A DNA stretch of 64,000 nucleotides from Methylonatrum sp040877625 (GTDB lineage: Bacteria; Pseudomonadota; Gammaproteobacteria; Nitrococcales; Aquisalimonadaceae): NCBI GenBank assembly GCA_040877625.1, contig JBBDNK010000006.1, positions 93,268 to 157,267 of the forward strand. The letters run 5' to 3'. This document shows positions 1-7,998 of the stretch, one piece after another. Numbering within the stretch: position 1 is the first letter of the stretch; each line of letters begins with the position of its first letter. Both the position numbers and the translations under genes were made by a program. Under the pieces are notes generated by a model. That model searched no databases. It saw nothing but the letters and a program-made list of their open reading frames with translations, and was not told the origin of the DNA.

Positions 1-350
1 ATGATATGGGTGATGACGCCGTTGCTGTCGCGAATGGCGTTGACGTTGAGCATGGCGGGGAATATCTCGCCGTTCTTGCGTCGGCGCCAGATCTCCCCCG
101 ACCAGGCGCCCTCGTTAAATACCTTGTCTGTCAGCTGTGCATAAAAGGCGCTATCGTGGTGACCGCTACGCAGCACCTTGGGCGTCTTGCCCTGGATCTC
201 CTCCAGTGAATAGCCGGTGATGCGGGAGTAGGCGCTGTTCACCCACAGGATGTGTAAATCCGCGTCAAGCACGCCCACCGCTTCGGTAGTATGCTCCAGG
301 ATCCTCTCGGCAAGCCCTGGTGACAGGCCATTACAAATATTCTTATCCAT
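1..350 (-). CDS. PAS-domain sensory protein, N-terminal part (runs off left edge)
   Basis: Leftward gene whose first 116 codons lie in the window. The start is ATG at 350, preceded by GGAAG five bases upstream. The translation begins MDKNICNGLSPGLAERILEH and runs straight into a PAS fold with the classic stretches HILWVNSAYSRITGY (about residues 37-51), GKTPKVLRSG and WRRRKNGEIFP. This pattern is typical of cytoplasmic PAS sensors fused to GGDEF, EAL or histidine-kinase output domains. The output domain is beyond the edge, so the function is unknown. It is divergent from minC with about 290 bp between them. Confidence 0.75.
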   Translation of the reverse strand, partial: MDKNICNGLSPGLAERILEHTTEAVGVLDADLHILWVNSAYSRITGYSLEEIQGKTPKVLRSGHHDSAFYAQLTDKVFNEGAWSGEIWRRRKNGEIFPAMLNVNAIRDSNGVITHI

Positions 351-517
351 GTTCTTCCAGACTATCGTTGCGCAACTTCAATGGCCAGAAGGAATGTGTC
401 TGGATGCCTATGTCAGGGAGACGCGTGCGGGCTCCGAGGCCCGGTTTCCGTCCAGAAAATACCCCGCTGTTCGCGCAAATATATCAGTGTCCGCGCACGT
501 CGTCAGTGAGAGACGCC

Positions 518-546
518 TTGAAGGGGCGGCTTGCCCACGTTATAAA
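518..546 (+). promoter_or_regulatory. Candidate sigma-70 promoter of minCDE
   Basis: TTGAAG at 518-523, a 17-base spacer and TATAAA at 541-546. This is the best promoter match in the 287-bp gap between the leftward PAS gene and minC. It lies about 90 bp upstream of the minC start, and the rest of the gap shows no other gene. Confidence 0.55.
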
Positions 547-637
547 GGCGCATCCGTCCGCCGGTATCTCGCAACGCGTCGGAAATACCGCCCGGCGCAC
601 GTCATGGTTTTTCCGAACACTTGCATGCAGGGCATGG

Positions 638-1345
638 ATGACACGCGCACAGGCCGCTTCACCAGTTTTTGAGCTCAAGGGTCGCATGATGACCCTGACA
701 GTTCTCCGTCTCCTGAATCCTTCCGTCGAGGTGCTCGCCAGAGAATTGGACAAACGGGTACTGGAAGCGCCGGATTTTTTCCGTCATCTGCCGGTCATTC
801 TCGATGTGGAAGCGGTTGCTTCCAGTGATCTGTACCTGGATTTGCCGGGGCTGGCGGGCCTGTTGCAGGCTCGCCAGTTCGTGCCGGTGGGTATTCGCGG
901 CGGCGATGAACGCTGGGTTGAGGCCGCGGCGTCCGCCGGCCTGGCTGTATTCCCCGTCGATCGGGAATCGGCCGCGGGCCGCCGAGCCCCTGCCGAAGCG
1001 GAGCCGGAGCAGCCGCGTCAGGCCGCAATGGTGGTCTCCCAGCCGGTGAGATCGGGGCAGCAGGTCTATGCGAGGGGCGGCGATCTGGTCATACTGGCCT
1101 CCGTCAGTCCGGGGGCCGAGGTATTGGCCGATGGGCACGTCCATGTCTACGGAACCCTGAACGGGCGCGCGCTGGCTGGAGTCCGCGGTGACAGCGAGGC
1201 GAGGATTTTCTGTCAGTGTTTTCGCGCCGAGCTGGTCTCTATCGCCGGGACCTACGGCATCAACGAGCAGTTCGATGACAATCTGGTTGGGCGGTCGGTA
1301 CAGGTGTCGCTCCATAGCGAATCACTGCGCATTGAACGGTTGTGA
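638..1345 (+). CDS. minC: Septum site-determining protein MinC
   Basis: Inhibitor of FtsZ polymerisation that, with MinD and MinE, keeps the division ring at mid-cell. The 235-residue product has the N-terminal FtsZ-binding domain (FELKGRMMTLTVLRL near residue 10) and the C-terminal beta-helix MinD-binding domain (DGHVHVYGTLNGRALAGVRG). A short linker rich in Ala, Glu and Pro joins them. The frame is open further upstream, but the start at 638 (MTRAQAASPVFELKG) matches the family's normal N-terminus and has AGGG a few bases before it. First gene of minC-minD-minE. Confidence 0.95.
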   Translation: MTRAQAASPVFELKGRMMTLTVLRLLNPSVEVLARELDKRVLEAPDFFRHLPVILDVEAVASSDLYLDLPGLAGLLQARQFVPVGIRGGDERWVEAAASAGLAVFPVDRESAAGRRAPAEAEPEQPRQAAMVVSQPVRSGQQVYARGGDLVILASVSPGAEVLADGHVHVYGTLNGRALAGVRGDSEARIFCQCFRAELVSIAGTYGINEQFDDNLVGRSVQVSLHSESLRIERL

Positions 1346-1394
1346 AATTCGTATCCGGTGATGACCGGATTTGATGCATCTGGAGGATGGGATA

Positions 1395-2204
1395 GTGGCA
1401 AAAATCGTTGTGGTCACCTCCGGTAAGGGTGGAGTGGGAAAGACCACCAGCAGTGCGGCCATAGGGACAGGCCTTGCCGCGGCGGGACATCGTACCGCGG
1501 TCGTGGATTTTGATGTGGGACTGCGCAATCTCGACCTGATCATGGGCTGCGAGCGCCGCGTGGTTTACGACTTCGTCAATGTCATCAACCGCGAGGCCAC
1601 GCTGAACCAGGCCTTGATAAGAGACAAGCGGATGGAGGGGCTTTACATCCTGGCGGCGTCCCAGACCCGGGACAAGGAGGCCCTTACGATCGAGGGCGTG
1701 GAACGGGTGCTGACCGAGCTGTCCGCGGATTTCGATTACATCATCTGCGATTCCCCGGCCGGTATCGAACATGGCGCGATGATGGCCATGCATTTTGCCG
1801 ACGAGGCCATTGTGGTGACCAATCCAGAGGTTTCCTCGGTGCGGGATTCCGACCGCGTGCTGGGAATCCTCTCCAGCAAGACGCGTCGCGCCGCCAATGG
1901 CGAAGCACCGGTACGCGAACATCTGTTGTTGACGCGGTATTCCCCGGCGCGTGTGGAAAGGGGTGAGATGCTCAGCATCGAAGATGTGGGTGAAATCCTC
2001 GCAATCGATCTGCTGGGCGTCATTCCGGAGAGCCAGGCGGTGCTCAATGCCTCGAACGCGGGCATCCCGGTGATTCTTGATGAGGGGTCCGATGCGGGGC
2101 AGGCCTACCGGGATGCCGTAGCCCGGTTTCTCGGCGAGCAGCGGCCGCACCGGTTTCTGCAGGCGGAGAAGAAAGGCCTGTTCGGCCGTTTGTTCGGAGG
2201 CTGA
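1395..2204 (+). CDS. minD: Septum site-determining ATPase MinD
   Basis: Membrane-cycling ATPase that recruits MinC and is displaced by MinE. The GTG start at 1395 gives the canonical N-terminus (V/M)AKIVVVTSGKGGVGKTT, with the deviant Walker A motif KGGVGKT. It is preceded by GGAGG at 1382-1386. The 269-residue product ends in the amphipathic membrane-targeting helix KKGLFGRLFGG, and DSPAGIEHGA is the conserved Walker B-side motif. An in-frame ATG lies at 1371 but is upstream of the ribosome-binding site. It lies 49 bp after minC, and its stop is immediately followed by minE. Confidence 0.96.
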   Translation: MAKIVVVTSGKGGVGKTTSSAAIGTGLAAAGHRTAVVDFDVGLRNLDLIMGCERRVVYDFVNVINREATLNQALIRDKRMEGLYILAASQTRDKEALTIEGVERVLTELSADFDYIICDSPAGIEHGAMMAMHFADEAIVVTNPEVSSVRDSDRVLGILSSKTRRAANGEAPVREHLLLTRYSPARVERGEMLSIEDVGEILAIDLLGVIPESQAVLNASNAGIPVILDEGSDAGQAYRDAVARFLGEQRPHRFLQAEKKGLFGRLFGG

Positions 2205-2207
2205 ATG

Positions 2208-2459
2208 ATGAGTTTGCTCGGCTATTTCCGATCACAACGCAAAAATACCGCCAGCGTGGCGAAGGAGCGCCTGCAGATCGTGGTCGCGCGGGAGCGCGCC
2301 AGCCGTAACGGCCCGGATTACCTGCCGGCTCTGCAGGAAGAACTGCTGGAAGTGATTCGCAAGTATGTGAATGTGGATCGTGAGGCAGTGCAGATCCAGC
2401 TGGACCGTGATGGCAATTGCGAGGTGCTGGAGTTGAACATCACGTTGCCGGAAAGATGA
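2208..2459 (+). CDS. minE: Cell division topological specificity factor MinE
   Basis: Small (83 residues) activator of MinD ATPase that drives Min oscillation. The N-terminus MSLLGYFRSQRKNTASVAKERLQ is the amphipathic membrane/MinD-binding segment. The remainder (LQEELLEVIRKYVNVD...) is the dimerisation domain. Two adjacent ATGs (2205 and 2208) follow the minD stop. GGAGG at 2196-2200 is better spaced for 2208, which also gives the usual MSLL start. Last gene of the min operon. Confidence 0.95.
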   Translation: MSLLGYFRSQRKNTASVAKERLQIVVARERASRNGPDYLPALQEELLEVIRKYVNVDREAVQIQLDRDGNCEVLELNITLPER

Positions 2460-2487
2460 CGCAGAGCGGGGTCTCGGCGGGGTGATG

Positions 2488-2570
2488 CCAGGGAGCCTCT
2501 GATCTATTCCCAGCCCGTGCGCGCCGATGGCTCCGCAGAGCCCCATGGGACTAGATCAGAGGCTCCCTGG
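2488..2570. repeat. 83-bp inverted-repeat element (family copy A), likely bidirectional terminator
   Basis: Arms at 2488-2512 and 2546-2570 are 25-base inverted repeats with one mismatch (left arm begins CCAGGGAGCCTCTGATCTA). An inner hairpin GGCTC-CGCA-GAGCC sits near 2529-2542. It lies in the convergent gap between minE and mltD, where such a hairpin would stop transcription from both sides. Its core recurs at 5.2, 44.6 and 63.9 kb, so it is a dispersed repeat rather than a one-off terminator. Confidence 0.85.
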
Positions 2571-2624
2571 GTGCTGCGCCCGGAGTTGGCGCAGCACACT
2601 CGCCCGTGTCGTTGCGCCGACGTC

Positions 2625-4292
2625 TCAGATATTGCCGCTCTGCGCCCGTACATCCACGTGTAGCACAAGGCGCTGGCCCGGCTGCAGGTAACCACCTTCC
2701 ACCAGATTGTTCCAGTTGCGCAGCTCGGTGACCGAGACCCTGAATCGCCGCGCGATGACGTAGAGAGAGTCTCCCTGGCGCACGGTGTAGCGGATACGCT
2801 GGATGATAGGGTCACCCTGAGTGAGCGCGGCCGTTATATTGCCGCCGGCTCCGCTGGACTGTTTCCAGATTGCCAGCGTTTGGCCGGGGCGCAGCGGGTC
2901 GCCGGGCGCCATATTGTTCCAGGCGGCGAGTTCACGCACCTGGACCCCATACCGGCGCGACATGCCCCAGAACGTATCTCCTCGCTGCACAGTGTGATTG
3001 ATCCGCTTGCCCTGCCGCTCCCGGCTCTGGTTTCGGGCCAGTCGCTGGTCGGCGCTCAGCGCATAATGCTGAGATGGTTTGCTGGAGGCGGGTACGATCA
3101 GGTGGTCGCCGGCACGTATCACGTGGCTGCGGATACCGTTGGCTTCCTGCAATACTGCCACGGTCGTCCCGTAACGGCGTGCAATCTGCCCCAGGCTCTC
3201 GCCGGAGGCAATCCGGTGGCGCTGCCAGCGCACACGTTCATTCTCCGGCACCTCGGCCAGGGCCAGAATGAACCGCTCGGCATTGTCCAGAGGCAGCGCC
3301 AGCCGGTGCGGGCCGTCCGGATCGGTGGCCCAGCGATTGTAGCCGGGGTTCAGCCGGTAGATATCCTCTATCGCCATGTCCGCGAGTTCGGCCGCCAGGG
3401 CAAGGTCTATATGGCTGCCGACGTCCACTACGCGCAGGTAGGGTTCATCGGCAATGCTCGTCAGCTCGATATCAAAGACCTGAGGGTCTTCGACAAGCGC
3501 GCGCACCGCCAGCAGCCTCGGTACGTACTGGCGTGTTTCCAGCGGTAGGCTCAGACTCCAGTAGTCCGTGGGGCGGCCCAGCTGCCGGTTGCGGCGTATC
3601 GCCCGCGATACCGTACCCTCGCCGGCATTGTAAGCGGCGAACGCAAGCTGCCAGTCGCCGTCGAACATTTTCTGCAGACGGTCGAGATAGTTCAGTGCCG
3701 CGTCGGTGGATGCGATTACGTCACGGCGGCCGTCATACCACCAGGTCTGCTGCAGCCCGTAGTGTTTGCCGGTGCCGGGAATGAACTGCCAGATGCCGGC
3801 GGCACGGCCGTGTGAATAGGCGAACGGCTGATAGGCACTTTCCACCACGGGCAGCAGCGCTACTTCCATTGGCATGCCCCGCCGTTCCACCTCTTCGACT
3901 ATGTAGTGAAGGTAAGGCGCGGCCCGGTCCGCAACCCGGTTCATGAACTCCGGGTGTCTGCTGTAGTAGCGCAGCTCGGCCGCAACCCGCTCGTGGTCTA
4001 TGCCATTCATGACAAAGCCGCTGCGAATGCGCTGCCAGAGATCGGATGGATACGGAGACGTGGCGGGGAGATCGGGTGGAGCCGCGGCGGCGAGGCGGGC
4101 AGGGTCCGCCAGATGATCAGGCCAAAGTGCCGGCTGGGAATGATCCTCGATGTCGTTTGCGCCCTGTTCGCCGTCGACGGGCTTGGTTCCCACCCCCGCG
4201 CAGGCAGTCAACCATAAGCCTGAGAACACTATCAGTAATAGACGGTCGCAACGCACGGCTATCTCCCGCGGACAGAAACGGTTGAATCTCAT
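2625..4292 (-). CDS. mltD: Membrane-bound lytic murein transglycosylase D, three LysM domains
   Basis: Outer-membrane lipoprotein that cleaves the glycan strands of peptidoglycan. The 555-residue product has a lipoprotein signal ending in the lipobox LTAC (Cys31). An SLT (goose-lysozyme-like) domain follows, with the catalytic Glu in LLPVVESAYQPFAYS and the family motifs GIWQFIPGTGKHYGL and AAYNAGEGTV. Three LysM peptidoglycan-binding modules complete it (HRIASGESLGQIARRYG, HTVQRGDTFWGMSRRYG, YTVRQGDSLYVIARRF). E. coli MltD has the same architecture. The position next to gloB matches enterobacterial order. Confidence 0.95.
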   Translation of the reverse strand: MRFNRFCPREIAVRCDRLLLIVFSGLWLTACAGVGTKPVDGEQGANDIEDHSQPALWPDHLADPARLAAAAPPDLPATSPYPSDLWQRIRSGFVMNGIDHERVAAELRYYSRHPEFMNRVADRAAPYLHYIVEEVERRGMPMEVALLPVVESAYQPFAYSHGRAAGIWQFIPGTGKHYGLQQTWWYDGRRDVIASTDAALNYLDRLQKMFDGDWQLAFAAYNAGEGTVSRAIRRNRQLGRPTDYWSLSLPLETRQYVPRLLAVRALVEDPQVFDIELTSIADEPYLRVVDVGSHIDLALAAELADMAIEDIYRLNPGYNRWATDPDGPHRLALPLDNAERFILALAEVPENERVRWQRHRIASGESLGQIARRYGTTVAVLQEANGIRSHVIRAGDHLIVPASSKPSQHYALSADQRLARNQSRERQGKRINHTVQRGDTFWGMSRRYGVQVRELAAWNNMAPGDPLRPGQTLAIWKQSSGAGGNITAALTQGDPIIQRIRYTVRQGDSLYVIARRFRVSVTELRNWNNLVEGGYLQPGQRLVLHVDVRAQSGNI

Positions 4293-4398
4293 GACAAAAG
4301 TGGGAGCCGTAGAGGCGTCAACCTACTCGGACTTCCCCCCCCATTGATGACGGCTGGTGGCGCGCTTCAGGCCACGACGGTGAAGGTCCGCCGCACGA

Positions 4399-5169
4399 TC
4401 AGCCTGCGTCCTTCAGGGCGCGAACAGCCGTAAAAACATCCACTGCGCTAGTTAACCGTTTACCGGTTAACCGTTCTGCGGCTTGCTTCACGTTAGCGTC
4501 ATCCGAGCGGAGGAATGGATTGGTCTGTTTTTCGGTGCCTATCCGCGAGGGAAGTGTGCATTCTCCCGCCGCACGCTTTTCCTCCACTGTCCGCAATCGC
4601 TGTGCCAGCGCTTCGTTCTCCGGGTCCACCCGGCGGGCGAAACGCAGATTGGCCTGGGTGTATTCATGCGCGCAAAACACCTGGGTCGTGTCCGGCAGTG
4701 CAGCCAGGCGGCTCAGCGATGCATGCATCTGCGCCGGGGTGCCTTCAAACAACCGGCCACAGCCGCCGGCGAACAAGGTATCGCCGCAGAACAGCAAGTC
4801 ATGCCCGTAGTAGGCGATGTGTCCGGCGGTATGGCCGGGCACATCGATGACCTCGAGGTCCAGGCCAAGCGTGGGCAGGTGAAAGCTGTCGCCGTCGTTC
4901 AATGCCGTGGTTCGTCCGGGTATCCGTTCACCCGCCGGGCCGTAGACCGGCACCTCGAAATGCCGAAGCAACTGCTCGACGCCGCCGACGTGATCTGCGT
5001 GATGATGCGTAATGATAATGGCATCAAGCCGGAGATTCCTGGCGGCCAGCGTGCTCAGTACCGGCGCTGCATCGCCCGGGTCCACCACGGCGCAATGGTT
5101 GGTACCTTCGCGCTGGATTGCCCAGATGTAGTTGTCGGAGAATGCTGATATCGGGAATACGTTGATCAT
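4399..5169 (-). CDS. gloB: Hydroxyacylglutathione hydrolase (glyoxalase II)
   Basis: Hydrolyses S-D-lactoylglutathione to lactate and glutathione, the second step of methylglyoxal detoxification. The metallo-beta-lactamase-fold signature THHHADHVGG binds the two metals. GHTAGHIAYY, FCGDTLFAGGCGRLFEGT and FCAHEYT are the other ligand motifs. The start at 5169 (MINVFPISAFSDNYIW) gives the standard 256 residues and has AGGA about 8 bases upstream. A start at 5178 or further upstream would add unconserved residues. Divergent from the methyltransferase gene, with repeat copy B in the gap. Confidence 0.95.
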   Translation of the reverse strand: MINVFPISAFSDNYIWAIQREGTNHCAVVDPGDAAPVLSTLAARNLRLDAIIITHHHADHVGGVEQLLRHFEVPVYGPAGERIPGRTTALNDGDSFHLPTLGLDLEVIDVPGHTAGHIAYYGHDLLFCGDTLFAGGCGRLFEGTPAQMHASLSRLAALPDTTQVFCAHEYTQANLRFARRVDPENEALAQRLRTVEEKRAAGECTLPSRIGTEKQTNPFLRSDDANVKQAAERLTGKRLTSAVDVFTAVRALKDAG

Positions 5170-5214
5170 GTTCGGCATCCTACCGTGTCTTTGCTGGTCG
5201 GCAAAGCATCTCCG

Positions 5215-5251
5215 CAGAGCCCCATGGGAATAGATCAGTGTCTCCATAGGG
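5215..5251 (-). repeat. Dispersed repeat, half-element (family copy B)
   Basis: Thirty-seven bases that, read on the minus strand, match copy C (44584-44620) at 35 positions. They also resemble the right half of copy A (CAGAGCCCCATGGGA, then TAGATCAG). Copy B lacks the matching second arm and so appears to be a half-element. It sits in the promoter region between divergent gloB and the methyltransferase gene. Confidence 0.75.
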
Positions 5252-5311
5252 AGCGATGACATACACTCACACTCTGCGAGCCCGGGCATCGGCCCCGGCG
5301 GATACACCCGG

Positions 5312-6106
5312 ATGGTAACCATGGATGCCGCAAAAGCGATGGGTGAAAGGCTGGCGTTGCAGACCTGGTTCAAGACGCCGTTGGGCGGACTGGTGGCGGA
5401 CGCCGAGCGGGCCGCTGTGTGCGATCTGCTGGGCCGGCGGGCCGGGATCTACCTGCTGCAGGTAGGGGGCTACGGTGAGGGTCTTGATCTGCCGATGCCT
5501 TTTGCCGTGCGACACTGGATCGTCGACAGCGTGCCCGCACCGGGGTTGACCCTGCACGGGCAGATGGACAATCTTCCGCTGCGCGACGACAGTGTCAATG
5601 CCGTCATGCTGGTGCATGCACTGGAGTTTGCCGAGGTACCGCATTCAATATTGCGCGAGGCGGTGCGCGTGCTGGCCCCCGAGGGCCGGCTGCTGATTAT
5701 CGGCTTCAACCCGGCCAGCCTCTGGGGGTTGAACAGGGCGGCGGTGGGGCTATGGCACGGCCGCGCGCCCTGGGGCGGGCATTATTACGGAACCCGCAGG
5801 TTGCGGGACTGGTGTACCTTGCTCGACCTTGAGCCCCTGCAGGAGCGTACGGTGTTCTTCCGGCCGCCGCTGCAGCGGCTGCGCCTGCAGCAGCGGCTGC
5901 AGCGCATGGAGCGCCTGGTGGGCCGTTGGCTGCCGTGGTTCGGCGGCGTGAGCATTCTGGTGAGCCGCAAGCGTGTGGCGAGAATCATCCCCCTGGGAGG
6001 TGTGCCAGCAAGGTCCGCGCGGTTGATGCCGGGGCGTCTGGTGGGGGGCAGCGCAAATACTAATACGGGATATGGATTTGATGAAGGTCGTCGAGATATT
6101 CAGTGA
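5312..6106 (+). CDS. Class I SAM-dependent methyltransferase (YafS-like)
   Basis: Predicted cytosolic methyltransferase of unknown substrate. The fold is recognised from a degenerate motif I (YLLQVGGYGEGLDL), an acidic loop-type segment and LPLRDDSVNAVMLVHALEF, the motif IV region typical of methyltransferase_11 proteins. EVPHSILREAVRVLAPEGRLLIIGFNP follows. Length is 264 residues from the ATG at 5312; an ATG at 5321 is equally possible. The position between gloB and rnhA is that of E. coli yafS. The 3' end overlaps rnhA by about 26 bp, implying coupled expression. Confidence 0.85.
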   Translation: MVTMDAAKAMGERLALQTWFKTPLGGLVADAERAAVCDLLGRRAGIYLLQVGGYGEGLDLPMPFAVRHWIVDSVPAPGLTLHGQMDNLPLRDDSVNAVMLVHALEFAEVPHSILREAVRVLAPEGRLLIIGFNPASLWGLNRAAVGLWHGRAPWGGHYYGTRRLRDWCTLLDLEPLQERTVFFRPPLQRLRLQQRLQRMERLVGRWLPWFGGVSILVSRKRVARIIPLGGVPARSARLMPGRLVGGSANTNTGYGFDEGRRDIQ

Positions 6107-6524
6107 CGGGGCGTGCCGGGGCAATCCCGGGCCCGGTGGCTGGGGCGCACTGCTTCGCTGGAACGGACATGAGAAGAGTCTCTGCGGCGGCGAGCCGCTG
6201 ACCACCAATAACCGCATGGAGCTGATGGGCGCCATCCGTGCGCTGGAGTCCCTGAGTCGCCGGTGCAATGTGGTCATCACGACGGACTCCCAGTACGTGC
6301 GCAAGGGCATGACGGAATGGCTGCCGGCGTGGAAGGCGCGTGGCTGGATAACCGCGGCCAGGAAGCCGGTCAAGAATGTAGACCTCTGGCAGCGGCTGGA
6401 CGCCGCCGTGGCCAGGCATGATGTGCAATGGCGGTGGGTCAAGGGGCATAGCGGGCACGATGGCAACGAAGCCGCCGATCAACTGGCCAATCGCGGCATT
6501 GATGACATGCTGGCAAGCCGCTAG
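6081..6524 (+). CDS. rnhA: Ribonuclease HI
   Basis: Degrades the RNA strand of RNA-DNA hybrids. The product of 147 residues has all catalytic motifs: Asp in VEIFSDGACRGNPGPGGWG, Glu in NNRMELMGAI, Asp in TTDSQYVRKG, and the C-terminal His/Asp region GHDGNEAADQLAN. The start at 6081 (MKVVEIFSDG) matches the family and has GGGA about 10 bases upstream. An ATG at 6072 would add three residues. The 5' end lies inside the methyltransferase gene, and dnaQ follows 35 bp downstream, the common rnhA-dnaQ pair. Confidence 0.95.
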   Translation: MKVVEIFSDGACRGNPGPGGWGALLRWNGHEKSLCGGEPLTTNNRMELMGAIRALESLSRRCNVVITTDSQYVRKGMTEWLPAWKARGWITAARKPVKNVDLWQRLDAAVARHDVQWRWVKGHSGHDGNEAADQLANRGIDDMLASR

Positions 6525-6559
6525 CGCGGTCTCCGTCCGGAAAAGGAAAACGAAAAATC

Positions 6560-7288
6560 ATGCGTCAGATCGTGCTTGATACCGAAACCACGGGGCTTGA
6601 AGTCAGTCAGGGCCACCGCATTATCGAAATCGGCGCGGTGGAGATCCTGCACCGCCGCAAGACGGGCCGTACCTTCCATCAATATCTGCAACCGGATCGG
6701 GAAGTTGATCCGGGCGCTTTCGAGGTACACGGCATCAGTGACGAATTTCTTCGTGACAAGCCCAGGTTCCGGGATGTGGCGGATGATTTTCTGGCCTTCA
6801 TACAGGGTGCCGAGCTGATTATTCACAATGCGCCCTTTGACGTGGGGTTCATCGATAGTGAATTTCGTCTGCTGGAGCAGGACATTTCCCCCGTGAATCA
6901 ACTCTGTGGCGTAGTCGACACACTGGCGATGGCGCGCTCCATGCACCCGGGGCAGCGCAACAGCCTGGACGCGCTGTGCAAGCGTTACGACATCGACAAC
7001 GCGCAGCGAGACCTGCATGGCGCCCTGCTTGACGCGGAAATCCTCTGTGATGTGTTCCTGGCCATGACTGGAGGACAGGCAGCCCTGTCCCTGGATAGCG
7101 GTGATAACGCCGCCGGCAGTGAAGGCGCGGCGCGGCGCGCGCCCCGGTCTGTGTCGCCGGACCGGCCGCGCCTGCGTGTCGTGCAGGCAACCACCCTGGA
7201 GCATGAGGCCCATGAAGTCTGGCTCAAACGGTTGGACGAGGCCGTGGATGGTCAGTGTGTCTGGCGCGTCCGGGACGCGGAGCAGTAA
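6560..7288 (+). CDS. dnaQ: DNA polymerase III epsilon subunit (proofreading exonuclease)
   Basis: 3'-5' exonuclease that proofreads for the replicative polymerase. The 242-residue product starts MRQIVLDTETTGL, the ExoI motif with its metal-binding Asp and Glu. It has ExoII around IIHNAPFDVGFIDSEF and ExoIII with HGALLDAEILCDVF. The region after about residue 180 is the flexible segment that binds the polymerase alpha subunit. It lies downstream of rnhA and is followed within 2 bp by the HAD phosphatase gene. Confidence 0.95.
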   Translation: MRQIVLDTETTGLEVSQGHRIIEIGAVEILHRRKTGRTFHQYLQPDREVDPGAFEVHGISDEFLRDKPRFRDVADDFLAFIQGAELIIHNAPFDVGFIDSEFRLLEQDISPVNQLCGVVDTLAMARSMHPGQRNSLDALCKRYDIDNAQRDLHGALLDAEILCDVFLAMTGGQAALSLDSGDNAAGSEGAARRAPRSVSPDRPRLRVVQATTLEHEAHEVWLKRLDEAVDGQCVWRVRDAEQ

Positions 7289-7290
7289 CC

Positions 7291-7998
7291 ATGCGCGGCA
7301 TCGGCGGCCTGAGCTTCGATCTGGATTACACGCTGTGGAGTCTCGAGAATGTCATCGAGGAAGCGGAGCGGCGCCTGTGGGACCATCTGACGCGCCATCA
7401 CCCGGCGATCACCTCACTCTATGACGCCGACGGCTTCCGCGGCCTGCGTGGTGAAGTGCTGCGCCGGGATCCCGGTATTGCGCATAATCTCACCGAGGTT
7501 CGTCTGCGCATGCTGCGGATGGCCGTGCGCAATGCGGGCGCCGCCGAGGGGCTGGTGGAGGAGGCCTTTGCGGTGTTTACCCAGGCGCGTAACGAGGTAC
7601 TCATCTACGAGGACAGCGTGGTCGTGCTGGATCAGCTGCATGGCCGTTATCCAATGCTGGCCCTGACCAATGGTAATGCGGACGTGCACGGCATTGGCCT
7701 GGGGCACTACTTCACGCATATTATCTCAGCCATTCACGTCGGTGCGGCGAAGCCGGCGCCCGAGATGTTTTACGCGGCCTGTGAACGCACCGGCCTCGCT
7801 CCGGGACAGTTGCTGCATGTGGGCGATGACCCGGAAACCGACGTCAGCGGCGCCGCCCGTTTCGGCATGCGGGCGGTGTGGCTGAACCGTGGCGGCCTGC
7901 CCTGGCCTGATTACCTGGAGCCGGTTCCGCATGTGGAGATCCGCGACCTGCACGGCCTTATGAAACTCCTTGACCAGATTCCGGAGAAACATTTATGA
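7291..7998 (+). CDS. HAD-family phosphatase, YigB-like
   Basis: Small-molecule phosphatase. FDLDYTLW is the DxDxT nucleophile motif, LALTNGNADVHGIGLGHYF is motif II, KPAPEMF carries the motif III Lys, and LLHVGDDPETDVSGAARFGM is the acidic motif IV. The whole 235-residue product resembles E. coli YigB, an FMN / riboflavin-pathway intermediate phosphatase. That substrate is inferred from the family, not shown here. The start at 7291 has GGAG eight bases upstream. It overlaps the next gene by 4 bp (ATGA). Confidence 0.88.
   Translation: MRGIGGLSFDLDYTLWSLENVIEEAERRLWDHLTRHHPAITSLYDADGFRGLRGEVLRRDPGIAHNLTEVRLRMLRMAVRNAGAAEGLVEEAFAVFTQARNEVLIYEDSVVVLDQLHGRYPMLALTNGNADVHGIGLGHYFTHIISAIHVGAAKPAPEMFYAACERTGLAPGQLLHVGDDPETDVSGAARFGMRAVWLNRGGLPWPDYLEPVPHVEIRDLHGLMKLLDQIPEKHL

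Noticed and set aside
320..637. Longer MinC starting near 320
   Set aside because: The extra 106 residues have no family match, would overlap the divergent PAS gene's start, and contain the likely promoter at 518-546.
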